Assembly: GCF_023016045.1 (NCBI RefSeq)
Contig: NZ_JALKAP010000002.1
Coordinates: 248,001 to 312,000, forward strand
Reading direction: 5' to 3'
Length of the DNA stretch: 64,000 bases
DNA from: Marinobacter sp. S6332
Lineage (GTDB): Bacteria; Pseudomonadota; Gammaproteobacteria; Pseudomonadales; Oleiphilaceae
Position numbers and translations under genes: made by a program. The notes under the pieces are model-generated. The model was not told the DNA's origin and did not search any database. It saw only the letters and a list, made by a program, of their open reading frames with translations. The number at the start of each line of letters is the position of its first letter. The stretch's first letter is position 1. Below are positions 53,918-62,551 of the stretch, one piece after another.

Positions 53918-55360
53918 ATGAAACGCCTGGGAACACTTGATGCCTCATGGTTAGCCGTAGAGTCTGAAGACACGCCAATGCATGTCGGCAACATGTTGAT
54001 CTTTTCATTGCCGGAAGACGCGCCCGACACCTTCCTTCGCGATATGGTTACCAGCATGAAGGAGACTGGCGAGATTGCACACCCCTGGTGCGCCAAGCTT
54101 GCATGGTCCGGCACACTGGGGCGGCTAATAGCTCCCGCTTGGAAGGTCGACAAGAACCTCGACCTTGACTACCACGTGCGCCACTCAGCTCTTCCCAAGC
54201 CCGGCGGTGAACGGGAGCTAGGCGTTCTAGTATCACGCTTACACTCCAATCCTTTGGATTTCGCTCGCCCGCTTTGGGAGTGTCACGTGATAGAGGGGTT
54301 AGAAAACAACCGGTTTGCCCTCTACACGAAAATGCATCACTCGATGATTGATGGCATCAGTGGCGTGCGTTTGCTGCAGCGGGTTTTGAGTAAGGATCCT
54401 AATGAAAAGGGTATGTTGCCGCCCTGGGCCATGCGTCCAGAAAGGCTCAAACCGCGCAAAGGCGAATCAAGGCAAAGCGCCCCCTCTGTATTTTCTCAGG
54501 CACTGGATGCCGTTAAGCTGCAAGCAGATATGGCGCCCACTCTATGGCGCGCCGGGAACCGCCTCGTGCAATCTGCTCGCCATCCGGAGGCTGGCCCTAC
54601 CGCACCCTTTGTCGGGCCAGTCTCGAAGATTAACCATCGGGTGACCGGCCAGCGCCGGTTCGCCACCCAGCATTACAAGCTTGACCGCCTGAAAGAACTG
54701 GCTCATGCATCCAAATCGTCTCTGAACGACATAGTTCTGTACCTGTGTGGCACAGCACTTCGGCGTTTTTTGCTGGAGCAGAATGATCTGCCGGAGACCC
54801 CACTTACAGCAGGTATTCCGGTCAACATTCGGCCAGCAGATGATCAGGGCACAGGCACGGCGATAAGCTTCATGATCGCCACCCTCGCAACCAACGAGGC
54901 CGACCCACTTACCCGCTTACAGAGCATCATTGCCTCCACAAACCGGGCAAAAGAGCACTTACAAAAGCTGCCCAAGAGCGCCCTCACCCAGTACACCATG
55001 CTGCTGATGTCGCCCTATATCCTGCAGCTTTTGTCTGGCCTTGGCGGGCGCATGCGCCCCGTGTTCAACGTGACCATATCCAACGTACCCGGCCCGCAGG
55101 AATCCTTGTATTACGAGGGCGCCAAGCTGGAGGCCATGTATCCGGTTTCATTGATAGCGCACGGCGGTGCTCTGAATATTACTTGCCTAAGCTATGCGGG
55201 AGCACTGAATTTCGGATTTACAGGTTGCCGGGACACCTTGCCCAGCATGCAAAAACTGGCGGTGTATACCGGAGAAGCGTTGGATGAACTAGAAGCGCTA
55301 ATTCTGCCGCCCAAGCGTAAGCCTAAAAAAACGCGGGCAAGTAAAAACGGCAAGGCCTGA
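53918..55360 (+). CDS. Wax ester synthase/diacylglycerol acyltransferase (WS/DGAT)
   Basis: 480 residues. Bifunctional acyltransferase that esterifies long-chain alcohols or diacylglycerol with acyl-CoA to form storage lipid. The catalytic motif HHSMIDG is at residues 140-146 (HHxxxDG). The structural motif PLWECHVIEGLENNRFALYT and the end block VFNVTISNVPGPQESLYYEG are also present. The sequence is very close, by memory, to Marinobacter WS2-type enzymes and is the main clue to the genus. No ribosome site is strong (AAGGA lies close to the ATG). It is convergent with a DesT-like regulator gene, next to desaturation genes, so lipid metabolism is clustered here. Confidence 0.95.
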   Translation: MKRLGTLDASWLAVESEDTPMHVGNMLIFSLPEDAPDTFLRDMVTSMKETGEIAHPWCAKLAWSGTLGRLIAPAWKVDKNLDLDYHVRHSALPKPGGERELGVLVSRLHSNPLDFARPLWECHVIEGLENNRFALYTKMHHSMIDGISGVRLLQRVLSKDPNEKGMLPPWAMRPERLKPRKGESRQSAPSVFSQALDAVKLQADMAPTLWRAGNRLVQSARHPEAGPTAPFVGPVSKINHRVTGQRRFATQHYKLDRLKELAHASKSSLNDIVLYLCGTALRRFLLEQNDLPETPLTAGIPVNIRPADDQGTGTAISFMIATLATNEADPLTRLQSIIASTNRAKEHLQKLPKSALTQYTMLLMSPYILQLLSGLGGRMRPVFNVTISNVPGPQESLYYEGAKLEAMYPVSLIAHGGALNITCLSYAGALNFGFTGCRDTLPSMQKLAVYTGEALDELEALILPPKRKPKKTRASKNGKA

Positions 55361-55374
55361 GCTAGATTAGGCCT
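55353..55374. terminator. Weak bidirectional terminator
   Basis: AGGCCT / AGGCCT dyad with a ten-base loop between the convergent wax ester synthase and TetR genes, followed by GTTTGTT. It overlaps both stop regions. Confidence 0.4.
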
Positions 55375-55996
55375 GTTTGTTATCCCAGTGCGCAGCACCA
55401 ACGAAGATGAGCTGAAGGAAGCGGCATGTCCGCTTCCGTATTTGCTCTACCTGATACTCGTCTTCAGCCGAAACGCCCATTAGGTCGGTAAGGCTGAAGG
55501 CGACACTGCGAACCACCAGATCGCAGGTCATTTCAAGATCTCCGTCAGTAAGGTGGTCTGCCAGTTTCAGTCGCCGCAAGTCGTTCGCCAACTCCGTGGA
55601 AAAATATCGCATTTCACTGCGAATGCCGTCTTGAATAGCCCGGCTTTCCCCCGCCAACCCTTGGGCCATAAACAAAAAGAAACTGCGGTTAGCCTGTGCA
55701 TGGCTGACAAAAATCCCTACCGACTCCTCAATAAGCTTATCCGCCTGAAAGACGTTTTCACGCGCCTCCCGCATCATTCGCCGCAGCACCAGCCCAAGCT
55801 CATCGACCAGTTGCAACCCCAAATCATCCATGTTGCGAAAGTGCCGGTAAAAAGAAGTAGGAACCACACCCGCCTGACGCGTTACTTCACGAATACCTAG
55901 GCTGGCGAAATGTCGCCCCTTGCCTACTAGTGTTAGCACGGCACTCATCAGCTTTTCACGGGTCTCCCCGGGTTTGCGCTTTTTTCTTTCCGACAT
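55367..55996 (-). CDS. TetR family repressor, DesT/FabR-like
   Basis: 209 residues from the ATG at 55996. Another ATG lies at 56014. The N-terminal helix-turn-helix (about 12-58) reads ETREKLMSAVLTLVGKGRHF, then LGIREVTRQAGVVPTSFYRH and FRNMDDL. The all-helical C-terminal domain (FLFMAQGLAGESRAIQDGIR) fits the FabR/DesT group, which senses the ratio of unsaturated to saturated acyl-CoA. In Pseudomonas, DesT controls the reductase and desaturase genes desC and desB. The same two genes are divergent from this one here, and tandem palindromes lie between them, so the analogy is strong. Confidence 0.85.
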   Translation of the reverse strand: MSERKKRKPGETREKLMSAVLTLVGKGRHFASLGIREVTRQAGVVPTSFYRHFRNMDDLGLQLVDELGLVLRRMMREARENVFQADKLIEESVGIFVSHAQANRSFFLFMAQGLAGESRAIQDGIRSEMRYFSTELANDLRRLKLADHLTDGDLEMTCDLVVRSVAFSLTDLMGVSAEDEYQVEQIRKRTCRFLQLIFVGAAHWDNKQA

Positions 55997-56122
55997 GACT
56001 TGCCCATACCGCATTTATCGTTGGGTTAGGGTAACAAGTGTACACATACATAAAAAATAAAGTATCAAATGCTTGTCATTTCGTGCCAACGAAAAGCTCC
56101 CCATTGTTTGCTCACACCCCCA

Positions 56123-56161
56123 TGTGTACAGTCGTACACAACATGTGCACAAGTGTACACA
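56123..56161. promoter_or_regulatory. Tandem palindromic operators, likely for the DesT-like repressor
   Basis: Two adjacent dyads: TGTGTAC-agtc-GTACACA (56123-56140) and TGTGCAC-aagt-GTACACA (56144-56161, one mismatch). A third half-site AAGTGTACACA lies at 56036-56046, near the repressor start. The tandem pair ends 30 bases before the reductase start. I infer repressor binding with coordinate control of both directions. Confidence 0.75.
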
Positions 56162-56191
56162 TTAGGTTAGGCCGCATAAGGAGAAAGCATC

Positions 56192-57307
56192 ATGCTGGCA
56201 AGAAACACTCAAACAAACGCACTGCACTGGCTTGGAAAGCAGCTTTTTAATCGGAATGATCCGGCTGCCTTCTTTGACCCACTGCTGGAGACGCTAGACC
56301 CCATGTTGGTGCAAAGCCAAACACCTGCAAGGGTCGAGCAGGTTATTGAAGAAACCGCTGACACACGCACATTTGTAATGAAACCGGCAGCACGCTGGGC
56401 TGGCTTTCAAGCAGGCCAACACGTCAACATATCCGTTGAGATTAACGGCGTTAAACACACGCGCACGTTCAGCCTATCCAGTTCCCCCGAGCTATGGTCT
56501 ACACAGGGACTGGTTACCCTAACCATCAAACGGCTGCCCGGCGGTCTGGTAACCAACTGGCTGCATGACCACCTCGGTCAAGGGCAGGTGTTAGGTTTGG
56601 ATGAGGCCTTTGGAGACTTCCTGTTACCAAAAACGCCTCAACCGGTGCTCTTTATCGCTGGCGGCAGCGGTATTACACCGATTCTTAGCCAACTGGAAAC
56701 CATGGCCACGCGCGACTTCCGGGCACCGGTCACCCTGCTTTATTTCGTGCGCACCCAGCGGGATGTCATTGCGGAAGAGCGCTTGAAGGCTCTTGCAAGC
56801 CGCTACAGCGCTCTAACCTTGAACATTATCGCTACCAATGAAAACGACAAGCCCCGTTACTTGAAAAGCCAAGACCTAAAAGCTGTGCCAGGCCTCAAAG
56901 CAAGGCGCGTATTTCTGTGCGGACCAAAAGGTCTGATGGATCTGGCCAATGAGTTATTGCATCAGCAGGGTGTGCGCGAAAAGGACATCCACAGCACTTT
57001 CTTTTCTTCGGCAACTCCAGCTTTGAACGCCGATCTGGCAGATCAGGTTCTTGGCGGCAAAGTGCAGTTCGGCAAGAGCAATCTGGAAGCCAGCTCTGAG
57101 GGCGATGCCAGCCTACTCGAAATCGCCGAGGCGTCAGGCCTTAAACCACGCCACGGCTGCCGCATGGGTATTTGCCACCAATGCAGTTGCCGCAAAACCA
57201 GCGGCACAGTCATCAATCGACTCACCGGTAAAGCCTCCGGCTCTGGGGAGGAAAGCGTTCAGCTTTGTATATCCATTCCCCATGGCCCTGTAACTATCGA
57301 CGTTTAA
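56192..57307 (+). CDS. desC: Ferredoxin/flavodoxin-type reductase with 2Fe-2S domain (DesC-like)
   Basis: 371 residues. FAD domain with RTFSLSSSPE (the RxYS-type flavin site), then the NAD(P) domain with FIAGGSGITPILSQL and RVFLCGPKGLMD. A C-terminal plant-type ferredoxin domain holds CRMGICHQCSCRK and a distal Cys in QLCISIPHG. It passes electrons from NAD(P)H through FAD and the iron-sulfur centre to the membrane desaturase encoded 11 bases later. AGGAG precedes the ATG. Confidence 0.92.
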   Translation: MLARNTQTNALHWLGKQLFNRNDPAAFFDPLLETLDPMLVQSQTPARVEQVIEETADTRTFVMKPAARWAGFQAGQHVNISVEINGVKHTRTFSLSSSPELWSTQGLVTLTIKRLPGGLVTNWLHDHLGQGQVLGLDEAFGDFLLPKTPQPVLFIAGGSGITPILSQLETMATRDFRAPVTLLYFVRTQRDVIAEERLKALASRYSALTLNIIATNENDKPRYLKSQDLKAVPGLKARRVFLCGPKGLMDLANELLHQQGVREKDIHSTFFSSATPALNADLADQVLGGKVQFGKSNLEASSEGDASLLEIAEASGLKPRHGCRMGICHQCSCRKTSGTVINRLTGKASGSGEESVQLCISIPHGPVTIDV

Positions 57308-57318
57308 GGAGCAAGACT

Positions 57319-58398
57319 ATGAAACAGATGACAGAGGTACAGCTCCAAGAACTGGAGCAAGACCTGAACACCATTCGTGATGAGATTCTCGCAGACTTGG
57401 GAGAGCGGGATGCGCGCTACATACGCCGAGTCATCCGCTTGCACCGTGCCCTTGAAGTGGGAGGTAGGGTAATGATGCCGTTCGGCTTAATCCCACCCGT
57501 TTTTGTGGCGGCAACGGTTTCTCTCGGTCTTTCTAAAATCATAGAAAACATGGAAATTGGCCACAATGTAATGCATGGCCAGTATGACTGGATGAACGAC
57601 CCATCTCTACACTCGCAAACCTACGAGTGGGACACCGCGTGTTCATCAGACTCCTGGCGACGAACCCACAATTTCGAGCACCACACCTACACCAACATCA
57701 TCGGTAAAGACCGTGACTACGGCTACGCCCTGCTGCGTCTGAGTGATGATGAAAAATGGCACCCGGCCCACAGCCTGCAGTTTCTAAACTACATTCTGTT
57801 GAGCGTGTTTTTCCAATGGGGTGTTAGCTTGCACGAACTGGAGTTCGAGCGGATACGACGCGGCGAGATCCGCTTGAGAGACAAACTTCCGTTTCTAAAG
57901 GATTTCCTACGTAAAGGCGGCAGGCAGGCGTTCAAAGACTATGTATTCTTCCCGCTTATTACGCTACCCGTAGCACCCATCGTACTGGCGGGTAACCTTG
58001 GGGCCAATCTGATGCGCAACTTGTGGTCGTCCACCGTGATCTTCTGCGGGCACTTCACTCAGGATGCTGAAACCTTTAACGCAAAAGACTGCGAAAATGA
58101 GAGCAAGGGACACTGGTATTTACGCCAGCTTACCGGCTCCTCAAACTTTACCGGCAGCAAATGGGTACATCTGCTCAGCGGACACTTGAGCTATCAGATC
58201 GAACACCATGTTTTCCCGGATCTGCCGGCACACCGTTACCCGGAGATTTCCGACAAAGTTCAGGCGGTATGCCGCAAACACGGCATAGGTTACAACACAG
58301 GCAGTTTTGGGCACCAGTACGGCACCGTAGTGAAAAGAATACTGACCTACTCTCTGCCTGACCGACTGCGCACTAAGCTCATAGGTCAGCCAACCTAA
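57319..58398 (+). CDS. desB: Membrane acyl-CoA or acyl-lipid fatty acid desaturase (DesB-like)
   Basis: 359 residues from the ATG at 57319 (GGAG upstream). The three histidine boxes of membrane di-iron desaturases are present: GHNVMHG (82-86), HNFEHH (117-122) and QIEHH (about 295-299). Hydrophobic helices flank them. In Pseudomonas the DesBC pair desaturates acyl chains aerobically. Here it may supply unsaturated chains for membranes and for wax esters made by the neighbouring WS/DGAT. It ends eight bases before the stop of the convergent nsrR gene. Confidence 0.93.
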   Translation: MKQMTEVQLQELEQDLNTIRDEILADLGERDARYIRRVIRLHRALEVGGRVMMPFGLIPPVFVAATVSLGLSKIIENMEIGHNVMHGQYDWMNDPSLHSQTYEWDTACSSDSWRRTHNFEHHTYTNIIGKDRDYGYALLRLSDDEKWHPAHSLQFLNYILLSVFFQWGVSLHELEFERIRRGEIRLRDKLPFLKDFLRKGGRQAFKDYVFFPLITLPVAPIVLAGNLGANLMRNLWSSTVIFCGHFTQDAETFNAKDCENESKGHWYLRQLTGSSNFTGSKWVHLLSGHLSYQIEHHVFPDLPAHRYPEISDKVQAVCRKHGIGYNTGSFGHQYGTVVKRILTYSLPDRLRTKLIGQPT

Positions 58399-58406
58399 GC
58401 AGGCCG

Positions 58407-58844
58407 TCAGGCGATCTGGAGCAATCTTAGCAACTGCGGCTTGTGCTGATCTTTCATAATGTCTTGCAGAGTGTATTTATCAAGCACTGAAAGGAATGCC
58501 TGCAGAGCTTCTCCGAACATGGGCTTGAGCCCGCAAACCGGAGCGATTTTGCAGGCATTTTTAGAGGAGTAACATTCAACAATGCTCAGATCATGCTCGG
58601 TTTCGCGTACCAGCACGCCCACGTTGATATCTTCTGGCGCCATGTGCAGCCTCATGCCGCCTTTTTTGCCTCGCACTGTTTCTATATAGCCCTTTTTGTT
58701 GAGCTGGTGCACCACCTTCATCAAGTGGTTTTTTGAGATATCGTAGCTGTCGGCAATTTCCTGAATCGTTGCCAGGCGATCACCCTGCACCGCCAAATAA
58801 ATCAGCACTCTGAGTGAGTAGTCGGTGTATCGGGTAATATGCAT
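58407..58844 (-). CDS. nsrR: Nitric oxide-sensing Rrf2 family repressor NsrR
   Basis: 145 residues. Rrf2 winged helix with RYTDYSLRVLIYLAVQ and ISKNHLMKVVHQLNKKGYIE. The three cysteines C91, C98 and C104 (VECYSSKNACKIAPVCGLKP) have the NsrR spacing that binds an iron-sulfur cluster attacked by NO. NsrR derepresses NO-detoxifying and denitrification-linked genes, and nos genes follow within 3 kb. Two small membrane genes are transcribed toward it from the right. Confidence 0.9.
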   Translation of the reverse strand: MHITRYTDYSLRVLIYLAVQGDRLATIQEIADSYDISKNHLMKVVHQLNKKGYIETVRGKKGGMRLHMAPEDINVGVLVRETEHDLSIVECYSSKNACKIAPVCGLKPMFGEALQAFLSVLDKYTLQDIMKDQHKPQLLRLLQIA

Positions 58845-58878
58845 TCAATACTCCAGATATTCAGTGAAAGCCGTTAAG

Positions 58879-59247
58879 TTAATACGAAGGCCGAGTTAGC
58901 AAGTACATCGCCACGCACGCCATAAAAGTGCCTGATATAGCCAATACAATTGCCGCCACACCCATAAAAAACAACAAACTCCAGCTGAGCAACATCATGC
59001 TGCAAGCCAGCACTTTGGCCTTTTTGGGTATAACCCGGTTTCGGCGCCAATCTAGTATGGCTGGACCAAACGTCGGGTGCTCCTCCAGCCAACTGGCGAA
59101 CGCCGGAGAGCCTTTGCTGGCAAAGAAAGCTGCCAACAAAACAAAGGGAGTGGTGGGCAGCAAAGGCAAAACCACGCCGATGGCAGCCAAAGCTATTGAT
59201 ATGTACGCAAGAACCCTGAAACCGGTTTTGCCGGATCGAGCGGCCAT
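58879..59247 (-). CDS. DUF454 (YbaN-like) inner membrane protein
   Basis: 122 residues from the ATG at 59247 (GAGG upstream). A TTG at 59271 is an alternative. Three hydrophobic helices. LALAAIGVVLPLLPTTPFVL resembles the DUF454 core, AAFFASKGSPAFASWLEEHP follows, and RRNRVIPKKAKVLACSMM is the third conserved block. Function unknown. The gene lies 34 bases upstream of nsrR in the same direction and may be cotranscribed. Confidence 0.82.
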   Translation of the reverse strand: MAARSGKTGFRVLAYISIALAAIGVVLPLLPTTPFVLLAAFFASKGSPAFASWLEEHPTFGPAILDWRRNRVIPKKAKVLACSMMLLSWSLLFFMGVAAIVLAISGTFMACVAMYLLTRPSY

Positions 59248-59294
59248 AGCGGGAACCTCACCCCTGTTCAATCTTTCACCTATTCTAACGCTAA

Positions 59295-59510
59295 TCAGTG
59301 GACAGGTCTTCCGAGGCGACTTAAAAATACCAGCCGGGCGACATAAGAAATCTTGATACCAACCGCAAACAGCAAAGTGCCCACATGGGCAAGCACTTGA
59401 ATCATCATAGGAAATCGCCCGGCAAAGGGGTAAGCCATCAAAATGGTGGCTATCAGGCCGAACAAAGACCAGACCATAGCGCTATTGGCACGAAACAGCA
59501 GTTTTTCCAT
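59295..59510 (-). CDS. Small inner membrane protein of unknown function
   Basis: 71 residues from the ATG at 59510, with a strong GGAGG site (59516-59520). Two hydrophobic segments (MVWSLFGLIATILMAYPFAG and VGTLLFAVGIKISYVARLVF) flank a short polar loop, so it is a hairpin membrane protein. Not recognised. Downstream neighbours are the DUF454 gene (47 bases away) and nsrR in the same direction, and a dyad at 59567-59586 lies upstream. Confidence 0.65.
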   Translation of the reverse strand: MEKLLFRANSAMVWSLFGLIATILMAYPFAGRFPMMIQVLAHVGTLLFAVGIKISYVARLVFLSRLGRPVH

Positions 59511-59566
59511 TCTATCCTCCAAAGGGACCTTCAGCGGGCATCAGGGATGAGCGCCCAACTAATAAC

Positions 59567-59586
59567 AAGTATTTTATAAACACCTT
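59567..59586. promoter_or_regulatory. Candidate NsrR-like dyad upstream of the small membrane protein
   Basis: Imperfect dyad AAGTATTT / AACACCTT with a TATA centre (read on the other strand AAGGTGTT, TATA, AAATACTT). It resembles the AAG-x-TG-x-ATTT half-sites of NsrR but is shorter than the usual 23 bases. It lies 57 bases upstream of the leftward small-protein start and about 180 bases from moaA. Nothing else was recognised in the 255-base gap. Confidence 0.3.
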
Positions 59587-59765
59587 TTGAGCAAAGATCA
59601 ACCACAACCTAGAAATCAATCAGGCCCGTTCAACAAAGCAAACACCGCCAAAGGCATTAGGCTGGCTTACCTAACGAGGGGTATCGGCTTCCCTGTTTGA
59701 TTCTGCGATACTCGACCTATCAGTAATCCGTAAACGCGCATTCAGCAGTTACAGGAAAGATACCG

Positions 59766-60758
59766 ATGTCCAAGAGCAAGCTGACAGACCGTTTTGGCAG
59801 AACCGTCAATTACGTGCGCCTGTCCGTTACCGACCGCTGCGATTTTCGCTGCGTTTATTGCATGGCAGAAGAGATGACCTTTCTGCCCCGGCAACAGGTT
59901 TTAACGCTTGAGGAAATTGCCCGAGTAGCGAAAACATTCGTATCTCTGGGCACAGAAAAAATCCGCCTCACCGGTGGGGAACCTCTGGTTCGCAAAGACA
60001 TTCTCGAACTGGTTCGGGAAATAGGTACCTACGGCCTGCGTGACTTTGCCATGACCACTAATGGCAGCCAGTTGCCAACCATGGCAGAGCCACTGCAACG
60101 AGCTGGCCTGAAGCGACTGAATATTAGTCTGGACTCTTTAGACCCGGATAAGTTTGCCAGCATTACCCGCACGGGCAAGCTGTCGCAGGTTCTAGAAGGT
60201 ATAGACGCAGCCAGAGCGGCCGGGTTTAAAGGCATTAAACTCAATACCGTTGTAATGAAAGGCGGGAATGATCACGAAGTTCCGGATTTAATCGAGTTTG
60301 CGCGAAAGAAAAACGTCGACATTACTTTTATTGAAGAAATGCCACTGGGTGAAATTTCCGAACACGACCGTGGTCAGGCTTTATGTACCAGTGACGAGGT
60401 GCGCGACATAGTCCGCCAGCACCACGATTTGAGGCCAACGCCGGAAGACTCCGGCGGCCCCGCACGCTATTACCGAATGTCTGACAGCCCCATTAAAGTT
60501 GGCTTTATCTCGCCCCACTCCCACAATTTTTGCTCAACTTGCAACCGCGTGCGGGTAACCGTTGAGGGCAGGTTGCTGCTTTGTTTGGGCAACGAGCACT
60601 CTGTTGATCTTCGCCGGGTACTTCGTGGCCATCCGGTAACCAATGACAAACTCCGACAAACCATCATCGACTCCATGGACCTAAAGCCGGAGCGCCACCA
60701 CTTCTCCACCAATGGCGATGTGCAGATTCTGCGCTTCATGAACATGACCGGGGGTTAA
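59766..60758 (+). CDS. moaA: GTP 3',8-cyclase (molybdenum cofactor protein MoaA)
   Basis: 330 residues. Radical SAM enzyme for the first step of molybdopterin synthesis (GTP to 3',8-cyclo-H2GTP). The radical SAM cluster cysteines are C25, C29 and C32 in [24 protein letters not shown] follows. The second cluster lies in [18 protein letters not shown], and the catalytic C-terminal GG is present. GGAAAG precedes the ATG. A small hairpin overlaps the stop. Molybdenum cofactor serves nitrate reductase, which fits the denitrification genes nearby. Confidence 0.95.
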   Translation: MSKSKLTDRFGRTVNYVRLSVTDRCDFRCVYCMAEEMTFLPRQQVLTLEEIARVAKTFVSLGTEKIRLTGGEPLVRKDILELVREIGTYGLRDFAMTTNGSQLPTMAEPLQRAGLKRLNISLDSLDPDKFASITRTGKLSQVLEGIDAARAAGFKGIKLNTVVMKGGNDHEVPDLIEFARKKNVDITFIEEMPLGEISEHDRGQALCTSDEVRDIVRQHHDLRPTPEDSGGPARYYRMSDSPIKVGFISPHSHNFCSTCNRVRVTVEGRLLLCLGNEHSVDLRRVLRGHPVTNDKLRQTIIDSMDLKPERHHFSTNGDVQILRFMNMTGG

Positions 60759-60848
60759 TCCCCGGCAAACCTCCGACTGCAATTTCAACGGCCTTCTCGC
60801 CAGTCAAAGCCCTGCTTAAAACACAACAATAATTCTCAGGGCATATCC

Positions 60849-61046
60849 ATGAAAAAAACGGGCGCGACTCTTGTTCGCCACGCTTTGGAGCAACTAGGCA
60901 TACGCCGCACCTTTGGCATTCCGGGTGTACACACCACTGAAATTTATGACGAGCTCAACCGTTCTGAGAGCATTGAGCCGACACTTGTAACCCATGAGTG
61001 CGGCGGCGCGTTTATGGCAGATGCGGTCAGCCGCACCGGTGCAGAT
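60849..61046 (+). pseudogene. Truncated thiamine-diphosphate enzyme (acetolactate synthase-like)
   Basis: The first 65 residues read LVRHALEQLGIRRTFGIPGV then HTTEIYDELNRSESIEPTL and VTHECGGAFMADAVSRT, the N-terminal PP-type domain of acetolactate synthase-like enzymes, with the catalytic Glu in VTHE. The similarity ends abruptly after SRT at about 61046, and the frame stops at 61112 after unrelated codons, so nearly 90 percent of the gene is missing. A second plus-strand frame then reads RFTAGEVKTNLSRMATWDKL and ends at about 61152. It may be the tail of another lost gene. The cut lies beside an inverted repeat at 61079-61110. Confidence 0.8.
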
Positions 61047-61078
61047 CAACACGGTTTACAGCGGGGGAGGTTAAGACC

Positions 61079-61110
61079 AACTTGTCTCGGATGGCAACCT
61101 GGGACAAGTT
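61079..61110. repeat. Short inverted repeat at the truncation point
   Basis: AACTTGTC (61079-61086) and GACAAGTT (61103-61110) are perfect 8-bp arms with a 16-base loop. Located after the truncated TPP gene and 40 bases before the convergent nosL stop. It may be a terminator, or a scar of the deletion. Confidence 0.45.
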
Positions 61111-61149
61111 GAAGATTGTGGGGCGCGCCCTATGGAGAAGGGTCCGGCC

Positions 61150-61692
61150 TTAATGCCCCATATCGCCATGCATTTCACCAGCGGGCATCTCTGTGTTGAG
61201 GTGCTCCAAGGTAATTGCATCAAAAGCCAATAACTCACCACCGCGTTCCATCATGAAGTCATGGGCAGCCGATTCGGTGGAGAAGCTCACCAATGTCTGG
61301 CCCATGGCGCCTTTGCGTTCTGAGCCGACCACGTAAACAGCTTCGCGGGCGTCTATCAGGGCGGTGTCGTCGGGGCTCTCCCATTCGGTTTGGCTCATGT
61401 CGTGAACATACAGCGTGTGCTTGCGCATTGTGTTCTCTGGCTGCAGTGCCCATGCGAACATGTCACGGGTGGAGCAAAATTTGTAGACGGTTTGCTCTTT
61501 CTCGGTAATCACTTCGCCCTTAGGGCCAGGGAAGCGGGTTATGGCCATGCCGCATACGTGGCACTCGTCGCCATCTTCTATATGTACCGCAGCAGGTTTT
61601 TCGACGATTTTTTCAGTTTCCCCGGAGCAGCCGACCAGAAATAGTGCAAACATCAGCAATGCTGGCAGTAATTTTAAACGAACAGGTTTCAT
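61150..61692 (-). CDS. nosL: Nitrous oxide reductase accessory lipoprotein NosL
   Basis: 180 residues from the ATG at 61692 (GGAG upstream). An ATG at 61704 is an alternative. Lipobox FLVGC at about residue 22. The copper-binding motif HVCGMAI in EDGDECHVCGMAITRFPGPK is the NosL signature, and LAFDAITLEHLNTEMPAGEM closes the protein. NosL supplies copper for the NosZ nitrous oxide reductase, whose gene must lie outside the window. It follows nosY by 28 bases. Confidence 0.93.
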   Translation of the reverse strand: MKPVRLKLLPALLMFALFLVGCSGETEKIVEKPAAVHIEDGDECHVCGMAITRFPGPKGEVITEKEQTVYKFCSTRDMFAWALQPENTMRKHTLYVHDMSQTEWESPDDTALIDAREAVYVVGSERKGAMGQTLVSFSTESAAHDFMMERGGELLAFDAITLEHLNTEMPAGEMHGDMGH

Positions 61693-61720
61693 GGAGTTCT
61701 CCATAATTAAGGGGCTAAGG

Positions 61721-62551
61721 TTAAATGCGTCGGCTACGGAACAACGCCCATGCGCCAGTTAAGGGAATAACAAACCAAAGAACCAATGCTAGCCAAAGCC
61801 CGCTCGGGCCAATGGGCAAGTCTGCCCCAAGGCTTAGAACGCCACTGAGCTGCGCGCTATCGCTAAACGTCACTATATTTAGCAAGCGGTAGATATCTGT
61901 GGGATTGAGTAGCAGAAGCCAGGGTAGTAGTTCAGGGTTGAATTCGCCTTGGCTTGCAACCAGTGTGCCCAGCAGCATCAAATCGAATATCAACACAAAG
62001 AAAAACCAGATCGCTAAAGCTAGTCCTGCAGCAACAGGTTTCTCGCTTACACGCACGCTAACGACATACGCCAGTGCAATAAAACTCCAGCCTAACAATG
62101 TGGTCGAAACGATAAAGCGGAACATGGCGACAGCCAGAGCGCCTACAGCGACATCTTCTACCAGCAATGCAATGGCAACACCTGCCACGCCAAAGCCAAT
62201 CAAAGTGGCCAGTGCCAATGTCAGCCCGTGGCCGAGAAACTTGCCGAACAACAACTGCCCACGGCTTAGGGGGTAGGTCATTAATAGCAACAAGGTGCCG
62301 CCCTCTTCCTCCCCTACAATGGCGTCATAGGCCAAGAGCAGGGCAATAAGCGGAATGAGGAAAATACCCAAACTGGCAAGGCTGGCAATCGTTGCAGGGG
62401 TAGATGCGTAACCCACCTGACCAGATGCTGCGGCACCAAACCAAGCGATACCCACTGCGAGAGTTGCGAACACTATGGCGATGGCAATCAGCCAACGGTT
62501 GCGCAAGCTGTCGCTCAACTCCTTACGTGCAATAGTCCAGATACTGTTCAT
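61721..62551 (-). CDS. nosY: NosY, ABC-type permease for nitrous oxide reductase maturation
   Basis: 276 residues, six membrane helices. The start SIWTIARKELSDSLRNRWLI and the block DAIVGEEEGGTLLLLMTYPL, then SRGQLLFGKFLGHGLTLA, are typical of NosY. It forms the membrane part of the NosDFY complex that helps load copper-sulfur clusters into NosZ. Its ATG overlaps the stop of nosF by four bases, so the two subunits are cotranslated. Confidence 0.93.
   Translation of the reverse strand: MNSIWTIARKELSDSLRNRWLIAIAIVFATLAVGIAWFGAAASGQVGYASTPATIASLASLGIFLIPLIALLLAYDAIVGEEEGGTLLLLMTYPLSRGQLLFGKFLGHGLTLALATLIGFGVAGVAIALLVEDVAVGALAVAMFRFIVSTTLLGWSFIALAYVVSVRVSEKPVAAGLALAIWFFFVLIFDLMLLGTLVASQGEFNPELLPWLLLLNPTDIYRLLNIVTFSDSAQLSGVLSLGADLPIGPSGLWLALVLWFVIPLTGAWALFRSRRI

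Noticed and set aside
59587..59602. FNR/Anr box near the small membrane gene (TTGA with TCAA)
   Set aside because: The spacing between TTGA and TCAA is one base too long and the flanks do not match.
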